From the NCBI GenBank assembly GCA_964645405.1, contig CAZYCA010000016.1, forward strand, positions 124,001-188,000: 64,000 nucleotides of DNA. The letters run 5' to 3'. This document shows positions 17,341 through 24,744 of this stretch, piece after piece. Origin of the DNA: JAMWDF01 sp964645405. Lineage in GTDB: Bacteria > Ratteibacteria > UBA8468 > B48-G9 > DSTR01. Below the pieces are notes generated by a model that had not been told where the DNA came from, made no database searches, and saw only the letters and a list, made by a program, of their open reading frames with translations. Made by a program: the position numbers and the translations under genes. The number at the start of each line of letters is the position of its first letter. Within the stretch, counting starts at the first letter, position 1.

Positions 17341-17892
17341 ATGGACAGTGTCACCAGTCAGAAAGGCAGAAAAGAAGGAGTGCTGGAGTGGTTTAAGTCT
17401 CTTTTCTGGGCTGTGGTGATAGCCCTTCTAATCAGGGCTTTTCTGGTGGGCAATTTCCGCATTCCCAGTACTTCCATGGTACCCACGTTAAAGGTAGGAG
17501 ACCGTTTACTGGCAAATAAGGTGGTTTACCGGTACCGAAAGCCTGTGAGAGGGGAAGTGGTTATTTTTAAGTATCCTGAGGACCCCACCAGAGATTTTGT
17601 GAAGAGGATGATTGCCGGGCCAGGGGAAAAGGTTTTAATTAAAGGAGGACAAATTTATATCAACGGCAGGGTGGTGGAAGATGAAACCATTGTCTGCCGT
17701 TATTATTACAGCGATGGAGAGATTGGTGTTGATTCAGAAGTGGAGGTCCCTCCTGATGCTTATTATGTACTCGGGGATAATAGTATCAATAGTAAAGATA
17801 GCAGATACTGGGGTTTTGTACCAGCCAGGTATATAGTGGGGAAAGCGGTTTTCATTTACTGGCCTCCCTGGAGGATGGGTTTTATCAGATAA
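17341..17892 (+). CDS. lepB: Signal peptidase I
   Basis: Membrane protease that removes signal peptides from secreted proteins. 183 residues with a single N-terminal membrane segment (about 21-38), so it is the short Gram-positive-like form. Box B IPSTSMVPTL gives catalytic Ser45, box D DFVKRMIAGPGEKV gives the general base Lys88, and box E GDNSINSKDSRYWGFV is present. AGGAGGA lies a few bases before ATG 17341. grpE follows 19 bp downstream. Confidence 0.95.
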   Translation: MDSVTSQKGRKEGVLEWFKSLFWAVVIALLIRAFLVGNFRIPSTSMVPTLKVGDRLLANKVVYRYRKPVRGEVVIFKYPEDPTRDFVKRMIAGPGEKVLIKGGQIYINGRVVEDETIVCRYYYSDGEIGVDSEVEVPPDAYYVLGDNSINSKDSRYWGFVPARYIVGKAVFIYWPPWRMGFIR

Positions 17893-17911
17893 AGTTGCTG
17901 AAGGAGAAAAG

Positions 17912-18550
17912 ATGGTTGGTAAAAATTCTAAGGGTGAGGAAGAAAAAAATAGATTCAATTCTACTCAGGCCAGCACTGATTCAGCCAGAGAGCAGAAGTT
18001 GGAAAAGACGCAGGAGAGAGCAGCAAACGACCAGCTGGTGGTAGAAAAAAGGCTGGCTGAACTGGAGAGGGAAAAGAAAGAATGGGAGGAAAGGTGTTTT
18101 CGGGTGGCGGCAGAGTTTGATAACTACCGGAAGAGGGTAGAAAAAGAAAAGCAGGAAATTTTTCAAATAGCCACAGAAAAATTAGTGCGCTGCCTTCTTC
18201 CCTTTGATGAAATTTTTGAGAAGGTTCTGCGCCAGATAGAAGAAGATACCCAGCACGCCCAATCGGTTCGGCAGGGGTTACAGATGCTGCAAAAAGAGAT
18301 GAGTAATATTCTCGCGAAGCTGGGGGTTACCCGCATTGAGACAGTGGGAAAACCCTTCAATCCTTTCCTGCATGAGGCTGCTGGTACGGTGGAAACAGAT
18401 AAGGTGCCGGAACGATACATTGTGGAAGAGGAGCGGGCTGGATATCGTCTGAAAGAGCAGGTGATAAGACCAGCTGTGGTAAAAGTAGCGGTACGGCCTG
18501 CTTGCAGTCAACCATCTGATGATACTGAGAAAAACTCCAGCAAAGGTTAA
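17912..18550 (+). CDS. grpE: Nucleotide exchange factor GrpE
   Basis: Co-chaperone that releases ADP from DnaK. 212 residues: a charged N-terminal tail, a long coiled coil (about residues 30-100) containing AAEFDNYRKRVEKEK, and the C-terminal beta domain with KPFNPFLHEA and VIRPAVVKVA. AAGGAG lies upstream of ATG 17912. dnaK, dnaJ and hrcA, its usual neighbours, are not in this window; instead it lies between lepB and ispE and overlaps ispE by 32 bp. Confidence 0.93.
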   Translation: MVGKNSKGEEEKNRFNSTQASTDSAREQKLEKTQERAANDQLVVEKRLAELEREKKEWEERCFRVAAEFDNYRKRVEKEKQEIFQIATEKLVRCLLPFDEIFEKVLRQIEEDTQHAQSVRQGLQMLQKEMSNILAKLGVTRIETVGKPFNPFLHEAAGTVETDKVPERYIVEEERAGYRLKEQVIRPAVVKVAVRPACSQPSDDTEKNSSKG

Positions 18551-19445
18551 CCTTTTTTTAGAAGTCGGTGGGGTCAGAAAGGATGGATACCACGAAATTT
18601 TTTCCCTCGTGGATTTGATCTGTCTCTACGACGAAATTGAATTTTCTTTTGCAAGGGATTGGGCAGTGGAGTTTCACCCACCAACAGGTATTGACCCTCA
18701 TAACAACACTGTAACCAGCGCTATCAATATTTTCAGGCAACAGTTTCCAGAGATTTCTCCTCTGCACCTGAAAGTGAGAAAGGGCATTCCTGCCGGTGCA
18801 GGGTTAGCCGGTGGCAGTAGCGATGGGGCATGTGTCCTGAAGACATTAAATGAAATTTTTAAATGCTGTCTTTCCCGACAGCAGCTTTTTCATATGGCTG
18901 AAAAGGTTGGAGCGGATGTGCCTTTGTTTATTGCAGACAGACGCTGTTTGATAACAGGGAAGGGTGAAAACGTGAAAATCTTATCTGAGACCTGTACTTT
19001 ATGGTATGTCCTTTTTCTCCCTGGCCAGGTTGTTCCTACGGGCAAGGTTTATGCCTGGTACGATGAATTAAACCAGTCGGGTAACTTGACATGGGCTAAG
19101 CAACAGGTTAAAATTCTTAGCAAAAATCTGGCGGAGGAAAACGTGCCAGGTACGGAGAAATTACTTTTCAACAGACTGCAGGAGAGTTGCGAGCTACATT
19201 ATTCTGATATAAAAAAGATGCGGATTTATCTGGAAAAAAAATATAAGAGAAGATTTGTTCTCTCCGGCAGCGGAGGGACACTTTTCTCAGTGTTTGCAGA
19301 CTATGATTCTGCAAGAGAGTGCGCTTTTTCTTTTCCCGGAAGAAAAGACTGGCGGGTTATAGTTGTATCCAGCGTGGATTATCTTGCACACAGGAGGACA
19401 TATGGAGATTACGGAGACAAGAGTGTCGGTGGTGAACAGTCCTAA
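18519..19445 (+). CDS. ispE: 4-diphosphocytidyl-2-C-methyl-D-erythritol kinase
   Basis: GHMP kinase of the MEP isoprenoid pathway, which makes the precursors of the polyprenyl phosphate used by this locus. 308 residues. Seen: PAKVNLFLEVGGVRKDGYHE at the N-terminus with the substrate-binding Lys and Asn, the ATP loop PAGAGLAGGSSDG at 91-103, VGADVPLF, and the C-terminal VLSGSGGTLFSVF. Both ends overlap neighbours (grpE by 32 bp, spoVG by 44 bp). Confidence 0.95.
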   Translation: MILRKTPAKVNLFLEVGGVRKDGYHEIFSLVDLICLYDEIEFSFARDWAVEFHPPTGIDPHNNTVTSAINIFRQQFPEISPLHLKVRKGIPAGAGLAGGSSDGACVLKTLNEIFKCCLSRQQLFHMAEKVGADVPLFIADRRCLITGKGENVKILSETCTLWYVLFLPGQVVPTGKVYAWYDELNQSGNLTWAKQQVKILSKNLAEENVPGTEKLLFNRLQESCELHYSDIKKMRIYLEKKYKRRFVLSGSGGTLFSVFADYDSARECAFSFPGRKDWRVIVVSSVDYLAHRRTYGDYGDKSVGGEQS

Positions 19446-19791
19446 CAGCCGTCTCCGGGCGTATGCTTCCATTACGCTCGATGGTGTCTTTGTGGTGAGG
19501 GACATAAGGATTATTGAAGGTAAAAAAGGTTTGTTTGTGGCTATGCCCAGTAAGAAAACGCAGAAGCCTTGTGCCAGGTGCGGTTTTAAGAACCCCACCA
19601 CAAACCGCTTCTGTGGGTCCTGTGGTTCTGTTTTACCGCCGGTGAACAACCAGAAAAGTGAAGCTACAGAACGGCACAGGGACCTGGCCCATCCCATCAG
19701 TCCTGAGTTCAGGGAGTACATGCAGAAAAAAATTATTGAGACTTATCAGCAGGTTAAAACGCAAACTGAACAGAGCTCTTCTGGTCAATAA
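19402..19791 (+). CDS. spoVG: SpoVG family protein with a zinc-ribbon insertion
   Basis: 129 residues. The SpoVG core is clear: MEITETRVSVV, RLRAYASITLDGVFVVRDIRI, EGKKGLFVAMPSKKT (to residue 53), then RDLAHPISPEFREYMQKKI from residue 93. SpoVG proteins bind nucleic acids and act as global regulators. Ordinary members of 85-100 residues run straight from MPS to the AHPI strand; here about 38 residues are inserted, with Cys57, Cys60, Cys71 and Cys74 (CxxC-10-CxxC), a typical zinc ribbon. ATG 19402 is set by AGGAGG at 19392-19397; the longer frame from 19363 lies within ispE. Confidence 0.9.
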   Translation: MEITETRVSVVNSPNSRLRAYASITLDGVFVVRDIRIIEGKKGLFVAMPSKKTQKPCARCGFKNPTTNRFCGSCGSVLPPVNNQKSEATERHRDLAHPISPEFREYMQKKIIETYQQVKTQTEQSSSGQ

Positions 19792-19893
19792 ACTTTTTCG
19801 GTGGGTCTACCGCCTGATGTCGATAGAAGGTCGTGGTCAATAGGGACCTCGGCACAGTTAATTGTTTTCAGAAAATCACAGCAGGGTTATAAG

Positions 19894-19964
19894 TGCCCGG
19901 TGGTGTAATGGTAACACACCGGCCTTTGGAGCCGAGGTTCGAGGTTCGAATCCTCGCCGGGCAG
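19894..19964 (+). tRNA. tRNA-Gln (anticodon TTG)
   Basis: A full cloverleaf can be drawn: acceptor stem TGCCCGG with CCGGGCA, T arm CGAGG-TTCGAAT-CCTCG, anticodon loop CTTTGGA giving TTG, and discriminator G at 19964. One C-A mismatch tops the anticodon stem. The U1-A72 pair fits glutamine tRNAs. CCA is not encoded (GTT follows). It lies between spoVG and the GlmU-like gene on the same strand with no clear promoter of its own, so it is probably cut from a longer transcript. Confidence 0.93.
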
Positions 19965-20008
19965 TTATATCTTAAAAGGCGAGGATTGGCTACTACTCTA
20001 CAGAGATA

Positions 20009-20782
20009 GTGAAAAAAGAACTGGTAGTTATTATTCTGGCTGCAGGCAGAGGTAAGAGGCTGGGTGGTAAAAATCAGAAGGTTGTTCACCAGCTGATGGG
20101 CAAACCTTTGCTGAGCTATCTGCTTTCCACAGTTAAAAGCTTAAATCCGCAGCGAATTATTATTGTTGTTGGATTTCAGAAGGAGCAGGTATTCTCCTGG
20201 GTAAGGGATGATAAAATTGAATTTGTGGAGCAAAAGGAACCTAAGGGAACCGGACATGCAGTAGCCACTGCAGAAGAAAAACTGCGTGACTACCGGGGAG
20301 ACGTTCTTATCCTGTGTGGAGACGTGCCTTTTTTAACAGGGGAAACTCTTCTGGAAGTAATAGAGAAACACCAGCGGGAAAATAATGCAGTTACTGTTTT
20401 AACTGCTATCACAGATAATCCCACCGGATATGGTCGGATTGTTCGCGACGGCAATAGTGTGATAGGAATTGTGGAGGAATTGAACGCTTCAGGACAACAG
20501 AAGGCAATCAAGGAAATTAACGCCGGTATTTATGTCTTCAAAAGTTTGGAACTTTTTCAGACCTTGCCGGAGCTTGTTCCAGACCCCGTTAAGGGGGAAT
20601 ATTATCTCACCGATGTGATTGGTATCTTAGCCAGAAAGGGTTATCAGGTGGGAGCACATCAAACGCCCTGCCGGGAAGAAGTTATGGGTATAAACACAGA
20701 AGAAGATTTAAAAAGGGCAGAGGAGTGGCTCAGACAGAAGAATAAAACAGGAGATAAAGATTTTGTATCCAGAAGGGGGTAA
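20009..20782 (+). CDS. GlmU-like N-acetylglucosamine-1-phosphate uridylyltransferase, single domain
   Basis: 257 residues corresponding only to the pyrophosphorylase half of GlmU: VVIILAAGRGKRLGG, KVVHQLMGKPLLSYLL, QKEPKGTGHAVATA, LCGDVPFLTGETL, EINAGIYVF and GEYYLTDVIGILARKG. It would make UDP-GlcNAc from GlcNAc-1-phosphate and UTP. The left-handed beta-helix acetyltransferase half, which makes GlcNAc-1-P, is absent, so another protein must supply it. The signature loop has Lys (GRGKRL) where GlmU usually has Thr. Start is GTG 20009. The prs gene follows after 1 bp, the usual glmU-prs order. Confidence 0.85.
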   Translation: MKKELVVIILAAGRGKRLGGKNQKVVHQLMGKPLLSYLLSTVKSLNPQRIIIVVGFQKEQVFSWVRDDKIEFVEQKEPKGTGHAVATAEEKLRDYRGDVLILCGDVPFLTGETLLEVIEKHQRENNAVTVLTAITDNPTGYGRIVRDGNSVIGIVEELNASGQQKAIKEINAGIYVFKSLELFQTLPELVPDPVKGEYYLTDVIGILARKGYQVGAHQTPCREEVMGINTEEDLKRAEEWLRQKNKTGDKDFVSRRG

Positions 20783-20783
20783 G

Positions 20784-21713
20784 ATGGACAAATGTTTGAT
20801 TTTTAGCGGTACTGCCAGTTATGTCTTATCAGAAAAAATGGCCGCGTATCTGGGTAAACAACTGGGGAAAATTGAAATCTCCCGTTTTAGTGACGGTGAA
20901 ATCTCCGTCCAAATCTCTGAAAATGTACGGGGCAAAGATGTTTTTGTTGTTCAATCTACCTGTCATCCTGTAAACGAAAATTTGATGGAACTTCTGGTTA
21001 TGATGGATGCTTTCCGGCGGGCTTCTCCCAGAAGGGTAACTGCTGTTTTGCCTTACTATGCCTATGCACGGCAGGACCGGAAGGATAGACCTCGGGTACC
21101 TATCACAGCCAAATTGGTAGCCAATCTTTTGGTGGCTGCAGGTGCTGACCGTATTCTTACCATGGATTTACACGCCCCGCAGATTCAGGGGTTTTTTGAT
21201 ATTCCGGTGGACCATCTTTTTGCTGCCCCGGTGATTGTGGGCTATTTTAAGAAAAAGGGTCTCAAACGTCCTGTGGTGGTGGCACCGGATGTCGGTAGTG
21301 TGAAAATGGCCAGGGCTTTTGCTAAACATCTCGGCGCATCCCTGGCAATTGTTGATAAGAGAAGAGATGCTCCTGATAAGATTGAAGTAATGCATGTGAT
21401 CGGTGAAGTAAAAGGGGCTCAGGCAATAATCGTTGATGATTTAATCTCCACAGGTGGTACCATTACGGAAGCAGCCAGAATACTGGTAAAAAACGGCGCG
21501 GAAGAAGTTTACGGAAGCTGCACTCATGCTGTGTTTTCTGGACAGGCTAAACAGCTGATTGCCAGTAGTCCTCTAAAGGAACTTGTTGTTACGGATACCA
21601 TTCCCCACACTGAGTTGCCACCATGCGTAACGGTTCTGTCTGTGGCAGAACTCCTTGGCGAAGCCATCAAGTGTATCCATCTGGAAACTTCAGTTAGTTC
21701 ACTTTTCCTGTAG
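20784..21713 (+). CDS. prs: Ribose-phosphate pyrophosphokinase
   Basis: Makes PRPP from ribose-5-phosphate and ATP. About 309 residues. Seen: SRFSDGEISVQISENVRGKDVFVVQ, YYAYARQDRKDRPRVPITAKLVANLL with the ATP-binding residues, MDLHAPQIQGFFDIPVDHL with the catalytic His, and the PRPP loop VDDLISTGGTI. ATG 20784 is set by AAGGGGG just upstream and the MDKCLIFSG N-terminus; the frame from 20763 is an extension. The stop is 1 bp from the end of a tiny convergent ORF. Confidence 0.95.
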   Translation: MDKCLIFSGTASYVLSEKMAAYLGKQLGKIEISRFSDGEISVQISENVRGKDVFVVQSTCHPVNENLMELLVMMDAFRRASPRRVTAVLPYYAYARQDRKDRPRVPITAKLVANLLVAAGADRILTMDLHAPQIQGFFDIPVDHLFAAPVIVGYFKKKGLKRPVVVAPDVGSVKMARAFAKHLGASLAIVDKRRDAPDKIEVMHVIGEVKGAQAIIVDDLISTGGTITEAARILVKNGAEEVYGSCTHAVFSGQAKQLIASSPLKELVVTDTIPHTELPPCVTVLSVAELLGEAIKCIHLETSVSSLFL

Positions 21714-21714
21714 C

Positions 21715-21789
21715 CTAACCCATAGTCGGTTTTTTCCTGTGGTTGGCTTTCTTAGAGCGCCAGCGCAGTTTTCTTTTTTTCCGCCTCAT
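21715..21789 (-). CDS. Tiny strongly basic protein (24 residues)
   Basis: Minus-strand ORF ATG 21789 to TAG 21715-21717, with 11 Lys/Arg and a Trp in 24 residues (MRRKKRKLRWRSKK then ANHRKKPTMG). A GAGGG lies about 11 bases upstream. An in-frame GTG at 21834-21832 would give a 39-residue form with an acidic N-terminal half (MVDDRQLPSDEGN). Lies 93 bases downstream of the Lys-rich ORF on the same strand and 1 bp from the end of prs. The mix of Trp, Asn, His and Gly in a basic background looks like a real small nucleic-acid-binding or ribosome-associated protein, but I do not recognise a family. Confidence 0.45.
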   Translation of the reverse strand: MRRKKRKLRWRSKKANHRKKPTMG

Positions 21790-21882
21790 AGCTAAATTTC
21801 CCTCATCAGAAGGTAACTGTCTGTCATCAACCACTCTTCTTCAGCCAATCGTTTACTAATTTCTCTTTAATAATCTCTGGCC

Positions 21883-21966
21883 TTACTTTTTCCTTTTGCA
21901 AGATTTTTTCTTCGCTGGTTTCTTTTTGGCCGCTTTTTTCTTGGCTACTTTTTTCTTAGCGGGCAT
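21883..21966 (-). CDS. Lys-rich histone H1-like micro-protein (27 residues)
   Basis: Minus-strand ORF of 27 residues consisting of Ala/Pro-Lys-Lys-Lys repeats (AKKK, VAKKK, AAKKK, PAKKK) with one Cys near the C-terminus. It resembles the tail of histone H1 and bacterial Hc1-like proteins, which bind DNA without a fold. Support for a real gene: a strong GGGAGGTGA ribosome-binding site at 21979-21971 and a near-consensus promoter (22030-22002) on the same strand. Nothing is known about its role here. Confidence 0.6.
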   Translation of the reverse strand: MPAKKKVAKKKAAKKKPAKKKSCKRKK

Positions 21967-22001
21967 GTTATCACCTCCCTTCTTTTTTGTTGTTAAGAGC
22001 A

Positions 22002-22030
22002 AGTTTAAACCATTCCCGTTTTCCTGTCAA
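22002..22030 (-). promoter_or_regulatory. Sigma-70-like promoter of the minus-strand micro-ORFs
   Basis: On the minus strand a perfect -35 TTGACA (22030-22025), a 17-base spacer and -10 TAAACT (22007-22002). It lies 36 bases upstream of the ATG at 21966, which leaves room for a leader carrying the GGGAGGTGA site. It is one of the best promoter matches in the window. Confidence 0.65.
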
Positions 22031-22076
22031 ATTAGCCTGGTAAACAGCATAATAATACTTTTCACCACTCCCTCTA

Positions 22077-22105
22077 TAGACACGAGCAACAGAATTATGT
22101 AAGAT
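22077..22105 (+). promoter_or_regulatory. Possible sigma-70-like promoter for the SDR gene at 22127
   Basis: TAGACA (22077-22082), 17 bases, TAAGAT (22100-22105), about 21 bases before ATG 22127. It matches 5 of 6 at -35 and 4 of 6 at -10. It is divergent from the micro-ORF promoter, as expected if a new plus-strand unit begins here. Confidence 0.4.
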
Positions 22106-22126
22106 AAGATAAAGAGAAAGGCTAAG

Positions 22127-23098
22127 ATGAACATTCTGGTGACCGGTGGGTGTGGGTTCATTGGTTCACATCTGGTAGAACGTCTCCTGCGAGAGGGCCA
22201 TTCTGTGATAGTTTTAGATGACCTTTCTACAGGCAGTCTCGAGAACATCTCAGATTTTCTGAAGGAGAAAAAGCTGCAGCTGGTGATAGATACCATTCTT
22301 AATGCTGCTCTGGTTGATGAGCTCATCCGACGCAGTGAGTTTGTCTATCATCTGGCTGCTGTGGTTGGTGTGAAAAAGGTGCTGGACAACCCTATTGAAT
22401 CTATTCTCGTCAATGTTCAGGGGTCCAGCAACATTTTGAAGAGTTGTAATCGCTGGCGCAAGCCTTTGCTGCTTACCTCGACCTCTGAAATTTACGGCAA
22501 AAATAACGAAGTTCCTTTTCGGGAAACCTCAGACATCATCATAGGGACGACCACCAAACGTCGCTGGAGTTATGCCTGCACAAAAGCACTGGATGAGTTT
22601 TTAGCCTTAGCTTATGCTGCAGAAAGGAACCTTCAGGTGATAATCGTAAGACTGTTTAACACTGTCGGTCCCAGACAAACTCATCATTATGGAATGGTTC
22701 TGCCGAGGTTTATAAAGCAGGCTTTAAACAATCAACCTCTGACAGTTTTTGGGAGTGGTCAGCAGACGCGTTGTTTCCTGCATGTGGATGATGCTTTAAC
22801 AGCCATGCTGAAACTGGCAGGAGAGAAAAAGGCTTTTGGTGATGTCTTTAACGTTGGCAGTCAGGAGGAAATCACCATCTCTGACTTAGCGCATCTAGTC
22901 AGGGAAATGGCTGGTAGCAGTTCAGAAATTGTTTTTGTTAAGCCAGAAACGGTGTATCCTCATGGTTTTGAAGATATGCAGCGCCGGGTACCAGACATCA
23001 CCAGGTTAACTTCCCTTACAGGATTCAGACCCAGGTTTGGCATCCGCCAGATAGTAGCTGATACCATAGCCTATTTCCGCAGTACGGATGTAAGGTAG
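22127..23098 (+). CDS. NAD-dependent sugar epimerase/dehydratase (extended SDR)
   Basis: 323 residues. N-terminal VTGGCGFIGSHLVERLL binds NAD; VLDDLSTGSLEN, HLAAVVGVKKVLDNP, STSEIYGKN, and SYACTKALDEFLA as the YxxxK active site; RLFNTVGPRQTHHYGMVLPRF, VFGSGQQTRCFLHVDD. The pattern places it among UDP-glucose 4-epimerase, UDP-GlcA decarboxylase and ArnA-like SDRs, but the substrate cannot be fixed. It starts a plus-strand group after the micro-ORF island; AAAGG precedes the ATG. Confidence 0.85.
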   Translation: MNILVTGGCGFIGSHLVERLLREGHSVIVLDDLSTGSLENISDFLKEKKLQLVIDTILNAALVDELIRRSEFVYHLAAVVGVKKVLDNPIESILVNVQGSSNILKSCNRWRKPLLLTSTSEIYGKNNEVPFRETSDIIIGTTTKRRWSYACTKALDEFLALAYAAERNLQVIIVRLFNTVGPRQTHHYGMVLPRFIKQALNNQPLTVFGSGQQTRCFLHVDDALTAMLKLAGEKKAFGDVFNVGSQEEITISDLAHLVREMAGSSSEIVFVKPETVYPHGFEDMQRRVPDITRLTSLTGFRPRFGIRQIVADTIAYFRSTDVR

Positions 23099-23122
23099 TT
23101 ATTTCTGATTTTAAGAACAATA

Positions 23123-24649
23123 ATGAAAGCGAGAGCAGAAAAGTACTTCCCCTTTATTTTGATTTTTTTACTTCTTTTGGGGACATTGTTGCGTTTTACT
23201 TATGCCTACCAGTTTCGGCATACAGTTTTTTTCAATCCAGTTCTAATGGACAGGCACGATCAGAAGACTTTCCATCTGTGGGCTAAACAGATTCAAGCTC
23301 ATCCCTGGTATGTCGACGGAAAAGTTTTTTACATGGCACCGCTTTACCCTTACTTTCTGGCACTTTTATACACGTTTTCCGGGGAGAATATTTTTTTTGT
23401 TTTGTGTCTTCAGTTAATTCTGGATATCCTTTTATGTCTTTTTCTCTATCTTCTGGGAACAATCATCGGGGGTAGAAAAGTAGGCATTCTGGCTGCTTTG
23501 TTTGGCTGCTTTTATCGCACCTTCATTGTATATGCTTCTACAATATTAAGTGATAGCCTCATTCTTTTTCTTTACACAGGTTTTATTCTCTCGCTTTATT
23601 TTGCCCTGAGAAAACCCAATCTTGCCAGATGGATACTTTCGGGTTTTGCTCTTGGGCTTTCTGCTTTAGCCAAACCCACAATAGGTGTTTACCTTCCTTT
23701 CCTTCTTTTAGGACTTCTGTTTTACAAGCCCGATGAGCTTCTTCCTGGTAAGATCAGGGGTAAAAATCTTCTGGTTTTCTTGCTTGTGGTTGTCATTTCC
23801 GGGCTGGTAGTCTTACCGGTAACTATTCGCAACCTGGTTGTGGCAGGCGAATTTGTACCCATTTGTAGTAACGGGCCGGTAAACTGGGCTATCGGGAATA
23901 GTTCAGATTCCCTGGGACTTTTTTGTTATCCGCGAGGAAGGCTACTGATGCCCTGGTCCCCGGCTTTCTGGAAACTGCAAGCGGTCAAGACCGTACTTTT
24001 TTTCACCAGTTACGAGTGGCCACAAAATCTTAATGTTTATCTTATGGAAGAAGTTGTGCCTGCTCTTAAGTTAGGATTTGTACGCTTTGGGCTGGTTGTT
24101 CCGATGGGGTTGGGAGGGTTTGTACTGATGCTTCCTGCCTGGAGGAAAAACTTCCTTTTCTTAAGTTTCACCTTTAGCAATATTGCCTGGGTGATTATGT
24201 TTTTTGTAACGGACCGGTACCGCCTGCCGGCTGTAGCCTGTTTAATGGTTTCTGCCGCCTACTGTCTGGTATGGAGTTTCAGTCACTTTAAAAGTAAGTG
24301 GAAAATAGCCACCGTTCTATGGATGGGTATCCTGCTTTTTGCTTATTTTTTCAATACAACTCCGGGGCCCAGGATACCTGATGTTTACCTTAAAATTTTT
24401 GCTTCCCTGACAAAGAAAAATGTTCTTTACGACCTGGCCCGAAACGATTTGAAGAAAGCCTATCAGGAAGCCTTGACTTATGTCAGGCTTCAACCCCGGA
24501 GTCCGGACGCTCACTTTCTTCTTGCCTGTGTTTTGCAGCAGGCAGGCCGGCAGAAAGAAGCAGTACAGGCTTTAAGAAAGACTTTGCAACTGGACCCGGG
24601 TTTTGAAGCAGCGAGAAAATTTTTGATGGATTTAGGTGAGAGTCTGTGA
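23123..24649 (+). CDS. GT-C family membrane glycosyltransferase with C-terminal TPR
   Basis: 508 residues. Many hydrophobic segments from residue 10 to about 420. After the first one, a periplasmic loop with MDRHDQKTFHLWA and YMAPLYPYFLALLY is of the PMT_2/GT39 type, where acidic residues bind a polyprenyl-phosphate sugar. The last 65 residues are soluble and contain a TPR unit (SPDAHFLLACVLQQAGRQK, then LQLDPGFEAARKF), unusual at the end of such a transferase. Likely transfers a sugar on the outer face of the membrane; the TPR may bind a partner. Confidence 0.83.
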   Translation: MKARAEKYFPFILIFLLLLGTLLRFTYAYQFRHTVFFNPVLMDRHDQKTFHLWAKQIQAHPWYVDGKVFYMAPLYPYFLALLYTFSGENIFFVLCLQLILDILLCLFLYLLGTIIGGRKVGILAALFGCFYRTFIVYASTILSDSLILFLYTGFILSLYFALRKPNLARWILSGFALGLSALAKPTIGVYLPFLLLGLLFYKPDELLPGKIRGKNLLVFLLVVVISGLVVLPVTIRNLVVAGEFVPICSNGPVNWAIGNSSDSLGLFCYPRGRLLMPWSPAFWKLQAVKTVLFFTSYEWPQNLNVYLMEEVVPALKLGFVRFGLVVPMGLGGFVLMLPAWRKNFLFLSFTFSNIAWVIMFFVTDRYRLPAVACLMVSAAYCLVWSFSHFKSKWKIATVLWMGILLFAYFFNTTPGPRIPDVYLKIFASLTKKNVLYDLARNDLKKAYQEALTYVRLQPRSPDAHFLLACVLQQAGRQKEAVQALRKTLQLDPGFEAARKFLMDLGESL

Positions 24650-24703
24650 AACTACCTCAGCAACATTTTCTCTTCTGAGTAAAAGCTGCTATTTTGTTAA
24701 TTT

Positions 24704-24732
24704 TTGACAGCCAGGGTCTTGTGTGGTAAAAT
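24704..24732 (+). promoter_or_regulatory. Near-consensus sigma-70 promoter, almost leaderless
   Basis: Perfect TTGACA (24704-24709), 17 bases, TAAAAT (24727-24732). The expected transcription start (about 24738-24740) lies only about 5 bases before ATG 24745 and no ribosome-binding site is present, so the mRNA of the regulator gene would be leaderless or nearly so. Confidence 0.7.
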
Positions 24733-24744
24733 GTTCGCAAAATT

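Noticed and set aside
19888..19893. TATAAG just before the tRNA as its own -10 box
   Set aside because: It touches the first tRNA base, so transcription would start inside the tRNA.
21757..21780. Terminator for prs (GCGCCAGCGC followed by a T-rich tract)
   Set aside because: The stem is only 3-4 bp with a tiny loop, and the sequence is explained as the minus-strand basic micro-ORF.
21896..22102. Plus-strand Phe-rich ORF of 68 residues
   Set aside because: It is the antisense of the Lys-rich micro-ORF; poly-Phe arises from complementing AAA codons, and it has no ribosome-binding site.
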